Source: Lentilactobacillus parafarraginis DSM 18390 = JCM 14109 (GTDB lineage: Bacteria > Bacillota > Bacilli > Lactobacillales > Lactobacillaceae). From it: DNA of 45,552 bases. Location of the stretch: the NCBI RefSeq assembly GCF_001435895.1, contig NZ_AZFZ01000005.1, positions 41,290-86,841 of the forward strand. The letters are read 5' to 3'. Below are positions 1 through 6,740 of the stretch, one piece after another. The first letter of the stretch is position 1. Each line of letters starts with the position of its first letter. The position numbers and the translations under genes are program-made. The notes below the pieces were generated by a model. It was not told where the DNA came from and ran no database searches. It saw only the letters and a list, made by a program, of their open reading frames with translations.

Positions 1-72
1 AAAACACGTTGTCGGTATCAAACCAACGAATATAATAATACAAAATTATTGGTATTTCGTCAAGCGGAATTT

Positions 73-897
73 TCAAAAAAGTTGAATCGTTTTAAGCTGA
101 TTGCGCCACTCACTTAAAAAGTCTGTTGTTCGCCACTCATTGTGATGGTGGTTGTTATTATACCCCACAGCAGCGTTGTAATACCAGGTATTCGCAATTT
201 TAACGGGGGCAATCCGGTTATGAATGTGACCAAAGACAACGGCCGCCATGGCGGATTGATCAATCACCTTCGTTATTCGCTGACTGCCTAACATCGCATT
301 TGCCATGTTCCAGAACCGATTATCGTTCGTGGTGTGAATGAAGTAGCCATTCGGTACGAAGTGGGTCACTAAAATGGTCTGCTTGCCGCTTCTTTGGGCC
401 GCCTGCAGCTGCGTGGTTAATTGGTCAATCACAATCTGTTCGCGCTGAGGATCGCTCATAGGCTGTTTGATAAGGCTATCTACCCAATACGCCATCTTCC
501 ACTGGTGAATCTGCTGATCGCTGCGGCCGGTTTGGGCGGCAAACGAATAGTCATACCATCCGTTCAAACCAATAATCCGGTAATTAGTGCCCAGAATATC
601 AACGAAGCGATTGTTCAAGTACCCAGGCCAGGTGCCCGTTTCAAGTTCCTCGTAAGTGACGCCGTTTAACATATCGTGGTTCCCGGCAATGAAGAACACC
701 CTTGTATCTGGTAGTTATGCCTGAAGCAAACGCACATAGTCAGCCGATTTGGTAAAACTGTTAAATAAATCCCCCGCAATCAGATAGTATTGAATCTGGT
801 GCCGACGCAAATAATCTGCCTGTTGCCGAATCGTTTCCGTTAAAGGAACCTTATTGATATCGAAATGATTATCACTGGAAAACGCTACATTTACCAT
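73..897 (-). pseudogene. metallophosphoesterase, interrupted by an in-frame stop
   Basis: Calcineurin-like phosphoesterase whose frame is cut by one TAA at 715-717. The first part (ATG at 895-897, GGAG 7 nt upstream) carries SDNHFD and AGDLFN. After the stop the same frame runs on as LPDTRVFFIAGNHD and carries GNHD, THF and GHIHNR. All five metal-binding motifs of the family are therefore present only if the halves are joined, which gives about 274 residues, a normal length. No bases are lost, so this looks like a point nonsense change such as CAA to TAA rather than a frameshift. The second part could start at GTG 697-699 but would lack the first metal ligands. The substrate is unknown; relatives are cytoplasmic hydrolases of phosphomono- or diesters. 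A sequencing error at one base cannot be excluded. Confidence 0.85.
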
Positions 898-914
898 AAC
901 TACTCCTTAACAAA

Positions 915-943
915 CAAAAAATGCCATCCAAGTTAGGATAGCA
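915..943 (-). terminator. intrinsic terminator after the peptide transporter gene
   Basis: Hairpin with 8-bp arms 922-929 and 936-943 (one G-U pair in the minus-strand RNA) and a 6-nt loop, followed on the minus strand by a run of six T. It lies 20 bp past the transporter stop and just before the start of the phosphoesterase gene, so it separates the two transcripts. Confidence 0.85.
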
Positions 944-962
944 CATTTGTGATCATTGATAA

Positions 963-2456
963 CTAATTGACACCTTCCATTAACCGCTTAATTGGCTTAA
1001 CAAGAAATGCCAAGACAACTCCGGCTAAAATGGCGACGAGGCCGACAATCAAGAAGTACTTGATTTCGTTCTCGGGGGTGTAGAACTTAACAATTTGCGA
1101 GTTAACCGCTTGGCCAGCGGAATCCGCCAAGAACCACATACTCATCATTTGTGATTCGAAGGCCTTTGGGGCCAACTTAGTGGTAACCGAAAGCCCAATT
1201 GGTGAAATCAACAGTTCAGCAATTTCAACGATTGCCCAACTTCCAAGTAACCAGAACGGACTTACTTTAGCCGAGGAACCAAATAACATGACTGGTAATA
1301 CCATGAACAAGTATGATAAACCGGCAATCCATAACCCCATCGAGAACTTGGATGGTGAACTGGGTTGCTTTTTACCTAATTTAATCCACATCCACGCAAA
1401 GAATGGCGTGTACAGCATAATGAACAATGGATTTAAGGACTGGTACCAGCCAGCTGGAATGTTGAAGATTCCAAAGAAGTTATTGTTGGTCTGGTTTTCG
1501 GCAAACAGTGCCAGAACCACCGAACCCTGTTCCTCAATTGCCCAAAAAATTGCGGCAGCGATGAACAATGGGATATAAGCAATTGCACGGGAACGTTCGG
1601 TAGCCGTAATTTTTTTACTGGAAATAATAATCACAAAGTACACGATTGGGGTTGCAATGGCAATAATACTTAACAGTGAAATAAATGAACTCAATGATAA
1701 GCTTCCCATTACTTGCATCAATATAAGCACTAAAGCAAAGACAACGATTCCTAATCCAATCCGGATTGAAAGTTTCTTTGCATCGTTTGGTTCCAGCGGA
1801 TCGCTTGGGTAGAGACTTGAACTTGGTAAATGTTTCTTGCCGCCACGAATGTATTGTAACAGACCGAAGAACATCCCGATGGCTGCCAACGAGAATCCAA
1901 GGTGAAAGTTAACGTTAAATCCAAGCCAGCTAACAAGTAGTGGCGCAACGAATGATCCTAAATTAATCCCAAAAACGAAAATGGTAAATCCAGAATCCCG
2001 GCGACTATCTGTTTCGGTATAGAGACCCCCAACCATTTCGGAAATGTTGGGCTTTAACAGACCAGTTCCTAAAGTGATTAGAATAATCGAAGTGAACAAC
2101 GCTGACGCGCCTAATGGCAATGATAGTGAAATGTGCCCTAACATTATCAAAATCCCACCATAAAAGACTGTGCGGCGACTTCCTAAAATTCGATCACTGA
2201 CAAAACCACCAATAACGGATGTTAAGTATACGAGTGATCCATAGATTGCCATGATTGAAGCGGCAAGCGACTGATCAAATCCTAATCCGCCCTTTGTAAC
2301 ACTGAAATACATGTAGTATAGAAGAATAGCCCGCATCCCGTAGTAACTGAACCGTTCCCACATTTCGGTGAAGAACAGTGTCGACAGTCCTCGAGGTTGG
2401 CCAAAGAACGATGCATCTGCCCTTCGTTCCTGATCGGTTTGATCTTGTTGTTGCAT
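963..2456 (-). CDS. dtpT: POT/PTR2-family di/tripeptide:proton symporter
   Basis: Integral membrane transporter that imports di- and tripeptides with protons, a major nitrogen route in lactic acid bacteria. The protein has 497 residues from the ATG at 2456, which is preceded by GGAGGG at 6-nt spacing. An upstream in-frame start would add 15 unlikely residues. The POT signature ExxERFxYY is at residues 31-39 (EMWERFSYY). Strongly hydrophobic segments follow throughout, in keeping with the 12-14 helices of the family, and the length is normal. It is transcribed alone from a good promoter about 100 bp upstream and ends in a clear terminator. Identification as DtpT rests on family recognition; substrate range is inferred. 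Confidence 0.92.
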   Translation of the reverse strand: MQQQDQTDQERRADASFFGQPRGLSTLFFTEMWERFSYYGMRAILLYYMYFSVTKGGLGFDQSLAASIMAIYGSLVYLTSVIGGFVSDRILGSRRTVFYGGILIMLGHISLSLPLGASALFTSIILITLGTGLLKPNISEMVGGLYTETDSRRDSGFTIFVFGINLGSFVAPLLVSWLGFNVNFHLGFSLAAIGMFFGLLQYIRGGKKHLPSSSLYPSDPLEPNDAKKLSIRIGLGIVVFALVLILMQVMGSLSLSSFISLLSIIAIATPIVYFVIIISSKKITATERSRAIAYIPLFIAAAIFWAIEEQGSVVLALFAENQTNNNFFGIFNIPAGWYQSLNPLFIMLYTPFFAWMWIKLGKKQPSSPSKFSMGLWIAGLSYLFMVLPVMLFGSSAKVSPFWLLGSWAIVEIAELLISPIGLSVTTKLAPKAFESQMMSMWFLADSAGQAVNSQIVKFYTPENEIKYFLIVGLVAILAGVVLAFLVKPIKRLMEGVN

Positions 2457-2559
2457 GTGACACCCTCCAAAAAATAAATCTAATCCGTTTAAGAAAATCA
2501 TTAGCGGGATTAGATCTTTATTTACTTATCCTCAGAATTAAGAATAAACCATAAAAGCT

Positions 2560-2588
2560 ATTATAAGCTAGATACATACTGAATTCAA
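2560..2588 (-). promoter_or_regulatory. promoter of the peptide transporter gene
   Basis: On the minus strand TTGAAT (2588-2583), a 17-bp spacer and TATAAT (2565-2560). This predicts a start near 2553 and a leader of about 97 nt before the dtpT start codon. No binding motif is recognised in the leader. Confidence 0.7.
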
Positions 2589-2671
2589 CAAAGCGTGCCA
2601 AGCAATCAGCTTAAATGACAACGCAAAATGCCGTAAATTCAGGGATTATTCTTCTCCGTGAATGAAGATGA

Positions 2672-2977
2672 TTATTTTTCTAAGAGGGGTAGCAATTTTG
2701 AAACTAAGAAATAAATGGTTTCCGTGTTCATTAAAGTATCCTGAGCATGGGTTAATAAAAGCGAATATGGCACCCTTTCAGCATCCTTCATGAGCTTGTT
2801 CTGTTCAACATGGGCCTTAACGAGCCATTGGTGAGCAGTTGCCATCTGACGTGAAATTTCGTCAGAATTCATGGGCCGATCTGTTAAATGATCCAACTGG
2901 GCGGAAATAATCTGTTTGGCATGTCCGGCAGCCAGCAACATTGTCATCGCAATTTGGTTGCGATCGTCATCAGTCAA
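2672..2977 (-). CDS. PTS lactose/cellobiose-family IIA component (orphan)
   Basis: Small helical phosphocarrier of the lactose/cellobiose PTS family, 101 residues, the usual length. In the family this protein takes phosphate from HPr on a histidine in the motif HAQDHLM and passes it to IIB. Here the motif reads THAQDTLM at residues 76-83. The phosphorylated histidine (H77) and the aspartate (D80) are kept but the second histidine is threonine. The start is TTG at 2975-2977, directly after the IIB stop, with GAGG 8 nt upstream; an ATG at 2970 is out of frame. It is cotranscribed with IIB. No IIC permease or glycosidase is in the window, so the sugar is unknown, and a regulatory rather than transport role is possible. 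Confidence 0.85.
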   Translation of the reverse strand: MTDDDRNQIAMTMLLAAGHAKQIISAQLDHLTDRPMNSDEISRQMATAHQWLVKAHVEQNKLMKDAERVPYSLLLTHAQDTLMNTETIYFLVSKLLPLLEK

Positions 2978-3295
2978 TTAGATCGCCTCAGCAGGTGCAA
3001 AGGTATTCATAATTAATTTAACAAGTTTCTCTCCGTTGGCCCAACCATAGACATCATCGGGAATTGTCATTACAGGCGCCCGACCATCAATCATCTTAAC
3101 TTCTCGATTGTGATAACTCGCCTGTGGGGCAATTAATACTAAGTCAATTTGATTATCCAGGTATGTATCAGCTTGAGTGTAGTCGGATGAAATCAGATTA
3201 AATGAAACATCGTAGGCTTCCATAAATGATTTGGCGGATTTAACCAGAAAATTACTCGAAATACCATTTTCACATATTAATAGCACATTTTTCAT
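2978..3295 (-). CDS. PTS lactose/cellobiose-family IIB component (orphan)
   Basis: Cytoplasmic IIB phosphocarrier, 105 residues. The N-terminal strand and P-loop read VLLICENGISSNFLV, with the phospho-accepting cysteine expected at C8. The family usually has C-S-x-G-M-S-T/S-S here, so the loop is a divergent version. It starts at ATG 3293-3295 behind AAGGAG and its stop abuts the IIA start, which makes a two-gene unit. In complete systems IIB hands phosphate to sugar bound by IIC; no IIC is visible nearby, so it must work with a remote permease or in regulation. Family membership is well supported, function less so. Confidence 0.85.
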   Translation of the reverse strand: MKNVLLICENGISSNFLVKSAKSFMEAYDVSFNLISSDYTQADTYLDNQIDLVLIAPQASYHNREVKMIDGRAPVMTIPDDVYGWANGEKLVKLIMNTFAPAEAI

Positions 3296-3540
3296 GATAA
3301 AAATCTCCTTTTTGTCTTTCGTTCACTTATACAGATTATCATAATGTCGGATTATTATCAAGTACCAATATTTTAAATATGGTTTTAATCGCCCTTATTA
3401 TGGCAATTAAAAGGTTTTTAATGTGTATACCAATTTAAAGATAGATGGCTATACCAATTCCGGCTTTAAAAGTTTTCCGCTGCTCGCTAACCTATCAAAA
3501 TTAACGAATTCATTAAACTATCAGAATGGTTACTCATCTA

Positions 3541-3571
3541 TTGGATTTCTAAAGGTTTCATGGCATATAAT
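3541..3571 (+). promoter_or_regulatory. weak promoter candidate in the 3296-3646 intergenic region
   Basis: TTGGAT (3541-3546) and TATAAT (3566-3571) with a 19-bp spacer, 75 bp upstream of the secreted-protein gene. The long spacer makes this a weak match. The rest of the 350-bp region between the divergent genes shows no gene, repeat or RNA that can be recognised. Confidence 0.4.
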
Positions 3572-3646
3572 AATGTCCCGTGGGAAAGACTGTATTTCTC
3601 AGGATCGTCACATTTATCAGACCATATTGAAGGGAAGAAACTTAAT

Positions 3647-4273
3647 ATGAAATCTGCAACATTACTTTTAGGCCTAGGCCTGGCATTGCCATTATTTTAT
3701 TCGGCCCCAGTCAGTGCGAGTTATGTTAATTCCGCTCCCGCTGCCCTTAAATTAAAGATTCAGCCGGTTAACAACTCCCAAACTAAAATTACCGGTTCGG
3801 TAACGAAGGGATCATTGGTCAAATTGTACCAGGACGGGGCTTACGCAAAAAAGGCCGTTGTCCAATCAAACGGCCGGTTCGTGATCAATTTAAAAAGTCC
3901 GCTGTCACACATCGGCAGCTATCAGTTAACGGCAACCAAGGTGAATTTCAAGCCGCTGACAGAATCATTTAAGGTCACTTCATATCCATACACAAACCAA
4001 ATCAAACCACTTCAAACGCAAGTAACGGCCCTGCAGAAACAGTTGACCTCAATCCAGTCACAATTGTCGACAATGCAAAGTACGGCAGATGGCTTGACCA
4101 ATCAGGATACGACATCCAGTGACTACCAGCGGGCCTTAACAACCGCCGGAAACAATCCTCAGGCCTATCAGGCAACTTACCTGTCTTTGGAGCAACAGGC
4201 CATTGATTTACAGAATCAAATGAACCAGATTCAAACTCAAATTCAGCATTATCAGGATTTGAGTAACTTTTAA
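3647..4273 (+). CDS. secreted protein with Ig-like domain and coiled coil
   Basis: Protein of 208 residues with a typical signal peptide (MKSAT, then a hydrophobic stretch to PVSA) and predicted cleavage near SAS-Y. About residues 25-110 form a beta-rich domain of the bacterial Ig-like kind: ITGSVTKGSLVKLYQDG, then GRFVINL and GSYQLTAT. Residues 115-208 are Gln/Leu-rich heptad sequence (LQTQVTALQKQLTSIQSQ), a probable coiled coil. There is no LPXTG motif, so it is probably released or held non-covalently at the cell wall. The start is ATG 3647 with GAAGGGAAG upstream; the longer open frame before it is not coding-like. The single gene ends in a strong terminator. Function unknown; a surface or adhesion role is inferred. 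Confidence 0.75.
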   Translation: MKSATLLLGLGLALPLFYSAPVSASYVNSAPAALKLKIQPVNNSQTKITGSVTKGSLVKLYQDGAYAKKAVVQSNGRFVINLKSPLSHIGSYQLTATKVNFKPLTESFKVTSYPYTNQIKPLQTQVTALQKQLTSIQSQLSTMQSTADGLTNQDTTSSDYQRALTTAGNNPQAYQATYLSLEQQAIDLQNQMNQIQTQIQHYQDLSNF

Positions 4274-4299
4274 GATCAATTTTGCATATGATTTTACAT

Positions 4300-4345
4300 A
4301 TCTGTCATTGGTAATAGTGTTTCCCTATTGCTGATGACAGATTTT
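4300..4345 (+). terminator. intrinsic terminator after the secreted-protein gene
   Basis: Long hairpin with 18-bp arms 4300-4317 and 4325-4342 (four wobble pairs), loop TGTTTCC, followed by TTTT on the plus strand. It lies 26 bp past the stop codon. Confidence 0.85.
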
Positions 4346-4490
4346 GTATGGAATAATTACGTTTCTAGTAGATTGGTCCAGAAGGTTCCAGAAGTATTTT
4401 CTAATTTTGAAGATGTATGGGGTCATTGACAGAAATCGCTAAGATAATGGTTCAGAATCTGATGTCTTTTAGTGGTTTATTTTGAGACAC

Positions 4491-4539
4491 AAAAATAGGA
4501 ATGTCGCTAAATTAACATTTAGCGCATTCCTATTTTTTT
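4491..4539 (-). terminator. original host terminator of tRNA-Thr, now separated from its tRNA
   Basis: Hairpin with arms 4494-4512 and 4517-4534 (18 bp with one bulged T at 4504), loop TAAC, and T-runs on both strands, so it may work in both directions. It lies just outside attL. Before integration the tRNA-Thr gene now at 45402-45474 would have ended here. The prophage has moved it about 41 kb away and supplies a look-alike terminator at 45340-45373. Confidence 0.8.
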
Positions 4540-4553
4540 AATTTCTACTCATA

Positions 4554-4566
4554 TGCCGACTGCAGG
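4554..4566. other. attL: attL, left prophage attachment site
   Basis: The 13-mer TGCCGACTGCAGG is identical to the 3' end of the tRNA-Thr gene at 45402-45414. To the right the sequence departs from the tRNA and is phage DNA; to the left is host DNA with the old tRNA terminator. The pair of 13-mers, the integrase gene beside the right copy and the intact tRNA there fix these as the prophage ends. Confidence 0.85.
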
Positions 4567-4614
4567 CACAAGTGCCCCTTACAAACGTTGATATAAGGGC
4601 ATTTATAATTTTAA

Positions 4615-4636
4615 TTGACCGTTATTTGACCGTTAT
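4615..4636. repeat. integrase arm-site repeats, left end
   Basis: Two head-to-tail copies of TTGACCGTTAT (4615-4625 and 4626-4636), 48 bp inside attL. The same unit recurs in the same orientation at 45273-45283 and, with one change, at 45284-45294 near attR. Repeats on both arms of an attP are the usual binding sites for the N-terminal domain of tyrosine integrases. The AT-rich stretch 4637-4783 shows no gene; it contains a C7A8 run at 4746-4760. Confidence 0.75.
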
Positions 4637-4783
4637 TAGCTATTTTGTCCTCAAAAATGATAGTTCAATAACCAAAAGCTAATATATGCATAATATTATC
4701 AAAAGCACAAAATAATATTAATTAATATATACCAATATATGTATTCCCCCCCAAAAAAAATAATTATCCAAGGGGGATTTATC

Positions 4784-5035
4784 TCACATAAATCTCTCAA
4801 TTAAATAAATAATCAACGGTACAATAATTCCCGTTGCCACTAAAGAAATTAATGCATAGTTTATGTGAGTTAAATTATCAATTCGATGTTCATTTTCAAT
4901 GGACTTGGCCAAAGCTTTATCCGCTTTTTCATTTAAATCCGCTTGGTCGCTTAGCTGTTGCTTAATAGAAGAAATATCTTCTTTAATTCCAATTAACATC
5001 TCAGTCATGTTAATTTCGTCAGGAACTGCCGTCAT
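4784..5035 (-). CDS. XhlA-like lysis-associated membrane protein
   Basis: Protein of 83 residues: an N-terminal amphipathic coiled coil (about 10-58, IKEDISSIKQQLSDQADL) and one C-terminal membrane helix (about 60-80, ALISLVATGIIVPLIIYLI). This matches the haemolysin XhlA family found beside phage lysins, where it helps holin-type lysis at the inner face of the membrane. The ATG at 5035 overlaps the endolysin stop, with GGTGGT just upstream, so the two are translationally coupled. It is the last gene of the late operon. It may act as holin accessory or second holin; this is inferred from family and position. Confidence 0.8.
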   Translation of the reverse strand: MTAVPDEINMTEMLIGIKEDISSIKQQLSDQADLNEKADKALAKSIENEHRIDNLTHINYALISLVATGIIVPLIIYLIERFM

Positions 5036-5859
5036 TATTTACCACCAGCCTTTACCGCAAAGATAAACTTAACCTTGTCCTTATTAGCTGTATAGTACCC
5101 AGTTGGCGTAGAAAGTCGATAAATCTCACCATATTTAATTGGTGTAGCGTAAAATCGGCTCCCTTTAATCAGACGTGTATGACGTTTAGATTTGAATTGA
5201 ACGTCGTTAAATTGGTGAATTACGCTTTGTGTTGCTTCGTATAGGCCTGGAGTCTGATAATATTCCGGTTTAGCAGGTTTAATAACTACCCCACTTCCGG
5301 ACAGTGAACCATCAAAATCTAAACTAGCGTCAACCTTTAATCCATCATAGTTATCAGTATATTGCCAAGCATTCACATTATCAATTCCCGGTTGACTAAC
5401 GCCATACGCTGCTACCCAAATATGTTTATCAATAAGTTCAGCTCGATCAATTCGCTTTTCAGCAAACCATGAACCGGATCCATAAGTAATAACGTTGGTA
5501 AAACCGTTGGCTTTTAACTCCTTTAAAAAGACATCTACTTCGGCTGTGGTCTTCCAAGGAAGGTCTTGTGCTTCCACATCTAGGGCCAAGACTGTGGATT
5601 TATCCAACCCAAAGCTTTTTACCCAAGCTAAGAAATACTTAGCTTCTGATGAACCATGACCATGAAAGAAATGATAAACACTAACACTACCAAATACTTT
5701 GAATCCGTTAGCCACTTGCTCTCTAGCTTTAGGGTTAATGTATCCAGTGCCTTCCGTCAATTTAACCACCGTGGTATCAATTCCGTGACTTTTTAGAGAT
5801 TTCATGTAGGTCTCAGAACTGCCTTGGTAAACAGATAAATCAGCAACCTTTTTTGTCAT
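5035..5859 (-). CDS. phage endolysin, GH25 muramidase
   Basis: Wall hydrolase that cuts N-acetylmuramic acid-beta-1,4-N-acetylglucosamine bonds to release progeny. It has 274 residues from the ATG at 5859, chosen because AGGAAG lies 8 nt upstream; a GTG at 5868 sits on top of that signal. The GH25 domain fills about residues 1-190: VADLSVYQG with the first catalytic-site aspartate (D7) and LALDVEAQD with D94 and E96. A linker around residue 200 leads to a C-terminal SH3-like/DUF5776-like wall-binding region ending YYTANKDKVKFI. There is no signal peptide, so export needs the holin. It lies between holin and XhlA. Confidence 0.92.
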   Translation of the reverse strand: MTKKVADLSVYQGSSETYMKSLKSHGIDTTVVKLTEGTGYINPKAREQVANGFKVFGSVSVYHFFHGHGSSEAKYFLAWVKSFGLDKSTVLALDVEAQDLPWKTTAEVDVFLKELKANGFTNVITYGSGSWFAEKRIDRAELIDKHIWVAAYGVSQPGIDNVNAWQYTDNYDGLKVDASLDFDGSLSGSGVVIKPAKPEYYQTPGLYEATQSVIHQFNDVQFKSKRHTRLIKGSRFYATPIKYGEIYRLSTPTGYYTANKDKVKFIFAVKAGGK

Positions 5860-5871
5860 TTTCGTCACTTC

Positions 5872-6339
5872 CTACTTTTGTTCAGATGATTGGGGTTCGT
5901 TAAATACTTCCGGATCGTCATCGACTGGAACGTCGGGTGTAACGTCATTTGTAGGCGCCGGAGTAACAGGTGCTTTGTGATTATCTCCCTTTAGAGTGTG
6001 TTTATAATACTGGTAAGCTTGTTCTGCTAATCCTTCAATTGTTTCTGCTTTAAAATTAAAGCCGGACTCCTTTAAGCCAGAATCAACAAATTGATTGACC
6101 ACTTTTTTACGATCAGAATTACTTAAAGCTGGCATACTTGCCACCACAGGTACAAAAGCGTTCGCTAATTTCAAGCCTAATTCCATTCCTTGCTTAATAT
6201 GAGTATTCTTTTCAGTTTTAATTTTAGCTTCAATCAGTGGTTTAACCAATTTATAGGTTGCTGGAATAACTGCAATTAAAAAAGCAACCAATCCGGTTGC
6301 CTTCAAAGAATTAAAAACATCTAAAATATAAGTAAACAT
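5872..6339 (-). CDS. phage holin, LLH-like family
   Basis: Protein of 155 residues with a single hydrophobic segment near the N-terminus (about 10-33, ATGLVAFLIAVIPATYKLV), a charged helical middle part and a Pro/Asp-rich C-terminal tail (APVTPAPTNDVTPDVPVDDD). This layout matches the LLH group of holins with one N-terminal membrane helix and a cytoplasmic tail. The start is ATG 6339 behind AGGAGG; the 15 residues upstream in frame are discarded. It precedes the endolysin by 12 bp. A terminator-like hairpin lies about 30 bp upstream of its start, so expression may depend on read-through or on a promoter close by. Family assignment is moderately sure; the lysis role is strong from context. Confidence 0.75.
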   Translation of the reverse strand: MFTYILDVFNSLKATGLVAFLIAVIPATYKLVKPLIEAKIKTEKNTHIKQGMELGLKLANAFVPVVASMPALSNSDRKKVVNQFVDSGLKESGFNFKAETIEGLAEQAYQYYKHTLKGDNHKAPVTPAPTNDVTPDVPVDDDPEVFNEPQSSEQK

Positions 6340-6368
6340 AAAAAAGCCTCCTGATTTTTTGGGTAAAA

Positions 6369-6404
6369 TAAGAGCACTTATCAAAAATTAGATAAGTGCT
6401 CTTA
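6369..6404 (-). terminator. strong hairpin upstream of holin (terminator or attenuator)
   Basis: Perfect 14-bp inverted repeat, arms 6369-6382 and 6391-6404, 8-nt loop, followed on the minus strand by TTTTA. It sits between the small RNA/receptor-binding region and the holin ribosome binding site. Either the lysis genes are reached by read-through or the hairpin limits their expression. A TATAAT at 6472-6467 (minus) could be part of a promoter feeding this hairpin, but no matching -35 is seen. Confidence 0.65.
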
Positions 6405-6484
6405 AATGTAAATAAAGTTAGTAAAAGTATAAGGGCAAAAGGTCAAATTTGTAGCCCTCTAATTTTATTATAATACTTTTCATA

Positions 6485-6632
6485 AATAAAAGCACCTATC
6501 CAACAGACAGGTGCCAATTCATATATGGGGGTATATGAATAAGAAATATGAACACAACTCGGAAGATATATTCTGAGGGGAATATATTCTTTAAAGTATG
6601 GATAGTAGCTTTTGGGGGCGCTACTATCCACA
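6485..6632 (-). ncRNA. candidate prophage small RNA with three C-rich-loop hairpins
   Basis: A stretch between the receptor-binding protein and holin genes is organised like a bacterial sRNA. In transcript order the hairpins are: 6630-6620/6609-6599 (11 bp, loop containing CCCCCA), 6591-6580/6573-6563 (11 bp with one bulge, loop CCCUCA), 6540-6532/6525-6517 (9 bp, loop CCCCCA), then 6514-6492 followed by TTTTATTT, an intrinsic terminator. All three loops thus share CCC[C/U]CA. A promoter with extended -10 ends 7 nt before the first stem. C-rich loops in Gram-positive sRNAs are known to pair with Shine-Dalgarno sequences, so a translational regulator is the favoured guess. A 62-codon open frame crosses the region but has no ribosome binding site. 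Not matched to a known RNA family. Confidence 0.6.
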
Positions 6633-6638
6633 AAAAAT

Positions 6639-6666
6639 ATTATAGCATTTTTTCACAAAGGTTCAA
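6639..6666 (-). promoter_or_regulatory. promoter of the candidate small RNA
   Basis: TTGAAC (6666-6661), 16-bp spacer, TGCTATAAT (6647-6639), an extended -10 with a perfect TATAAT. It predicts a start near 6632, directly before the first hairpin. It is a vegetative-type promoter and could be active in the lysogen, independent of late control. Confidence 0.65.
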
Positions 6667-6740
6667 GCTCCTTTCTATCGATATTAGTTGTGGAACTTAC
6701 TGGCTAAAACGTAATATATAAACGCTGTTTACAGTTTCCT

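Noticed and set aside
3423-3650. 75-codon plus-strand frame before the secreted-protein gene
   Set aside because: No ribosome site, different frame from the clear signal-peptide gene that it overlaps.
4746-4783. C7A8 run and G-rich stretch after XhlA as a terminator of the lysis operon
   Set aside because: The complementary C and G runs are separated by a 21-nt loop that itself contains the T-run, so it is not a normal intrinsic terminator. No clear operon end was found.
6443-6631. 62-codon open frame on the minus strand after the receptor-binding gene
   Set aside because: It has a GTG start without ribosome site, a Tyr-rich composition unlike neighbours, and lies exactly over the hairpins of the small RNA candidate, which explains the sequence better.
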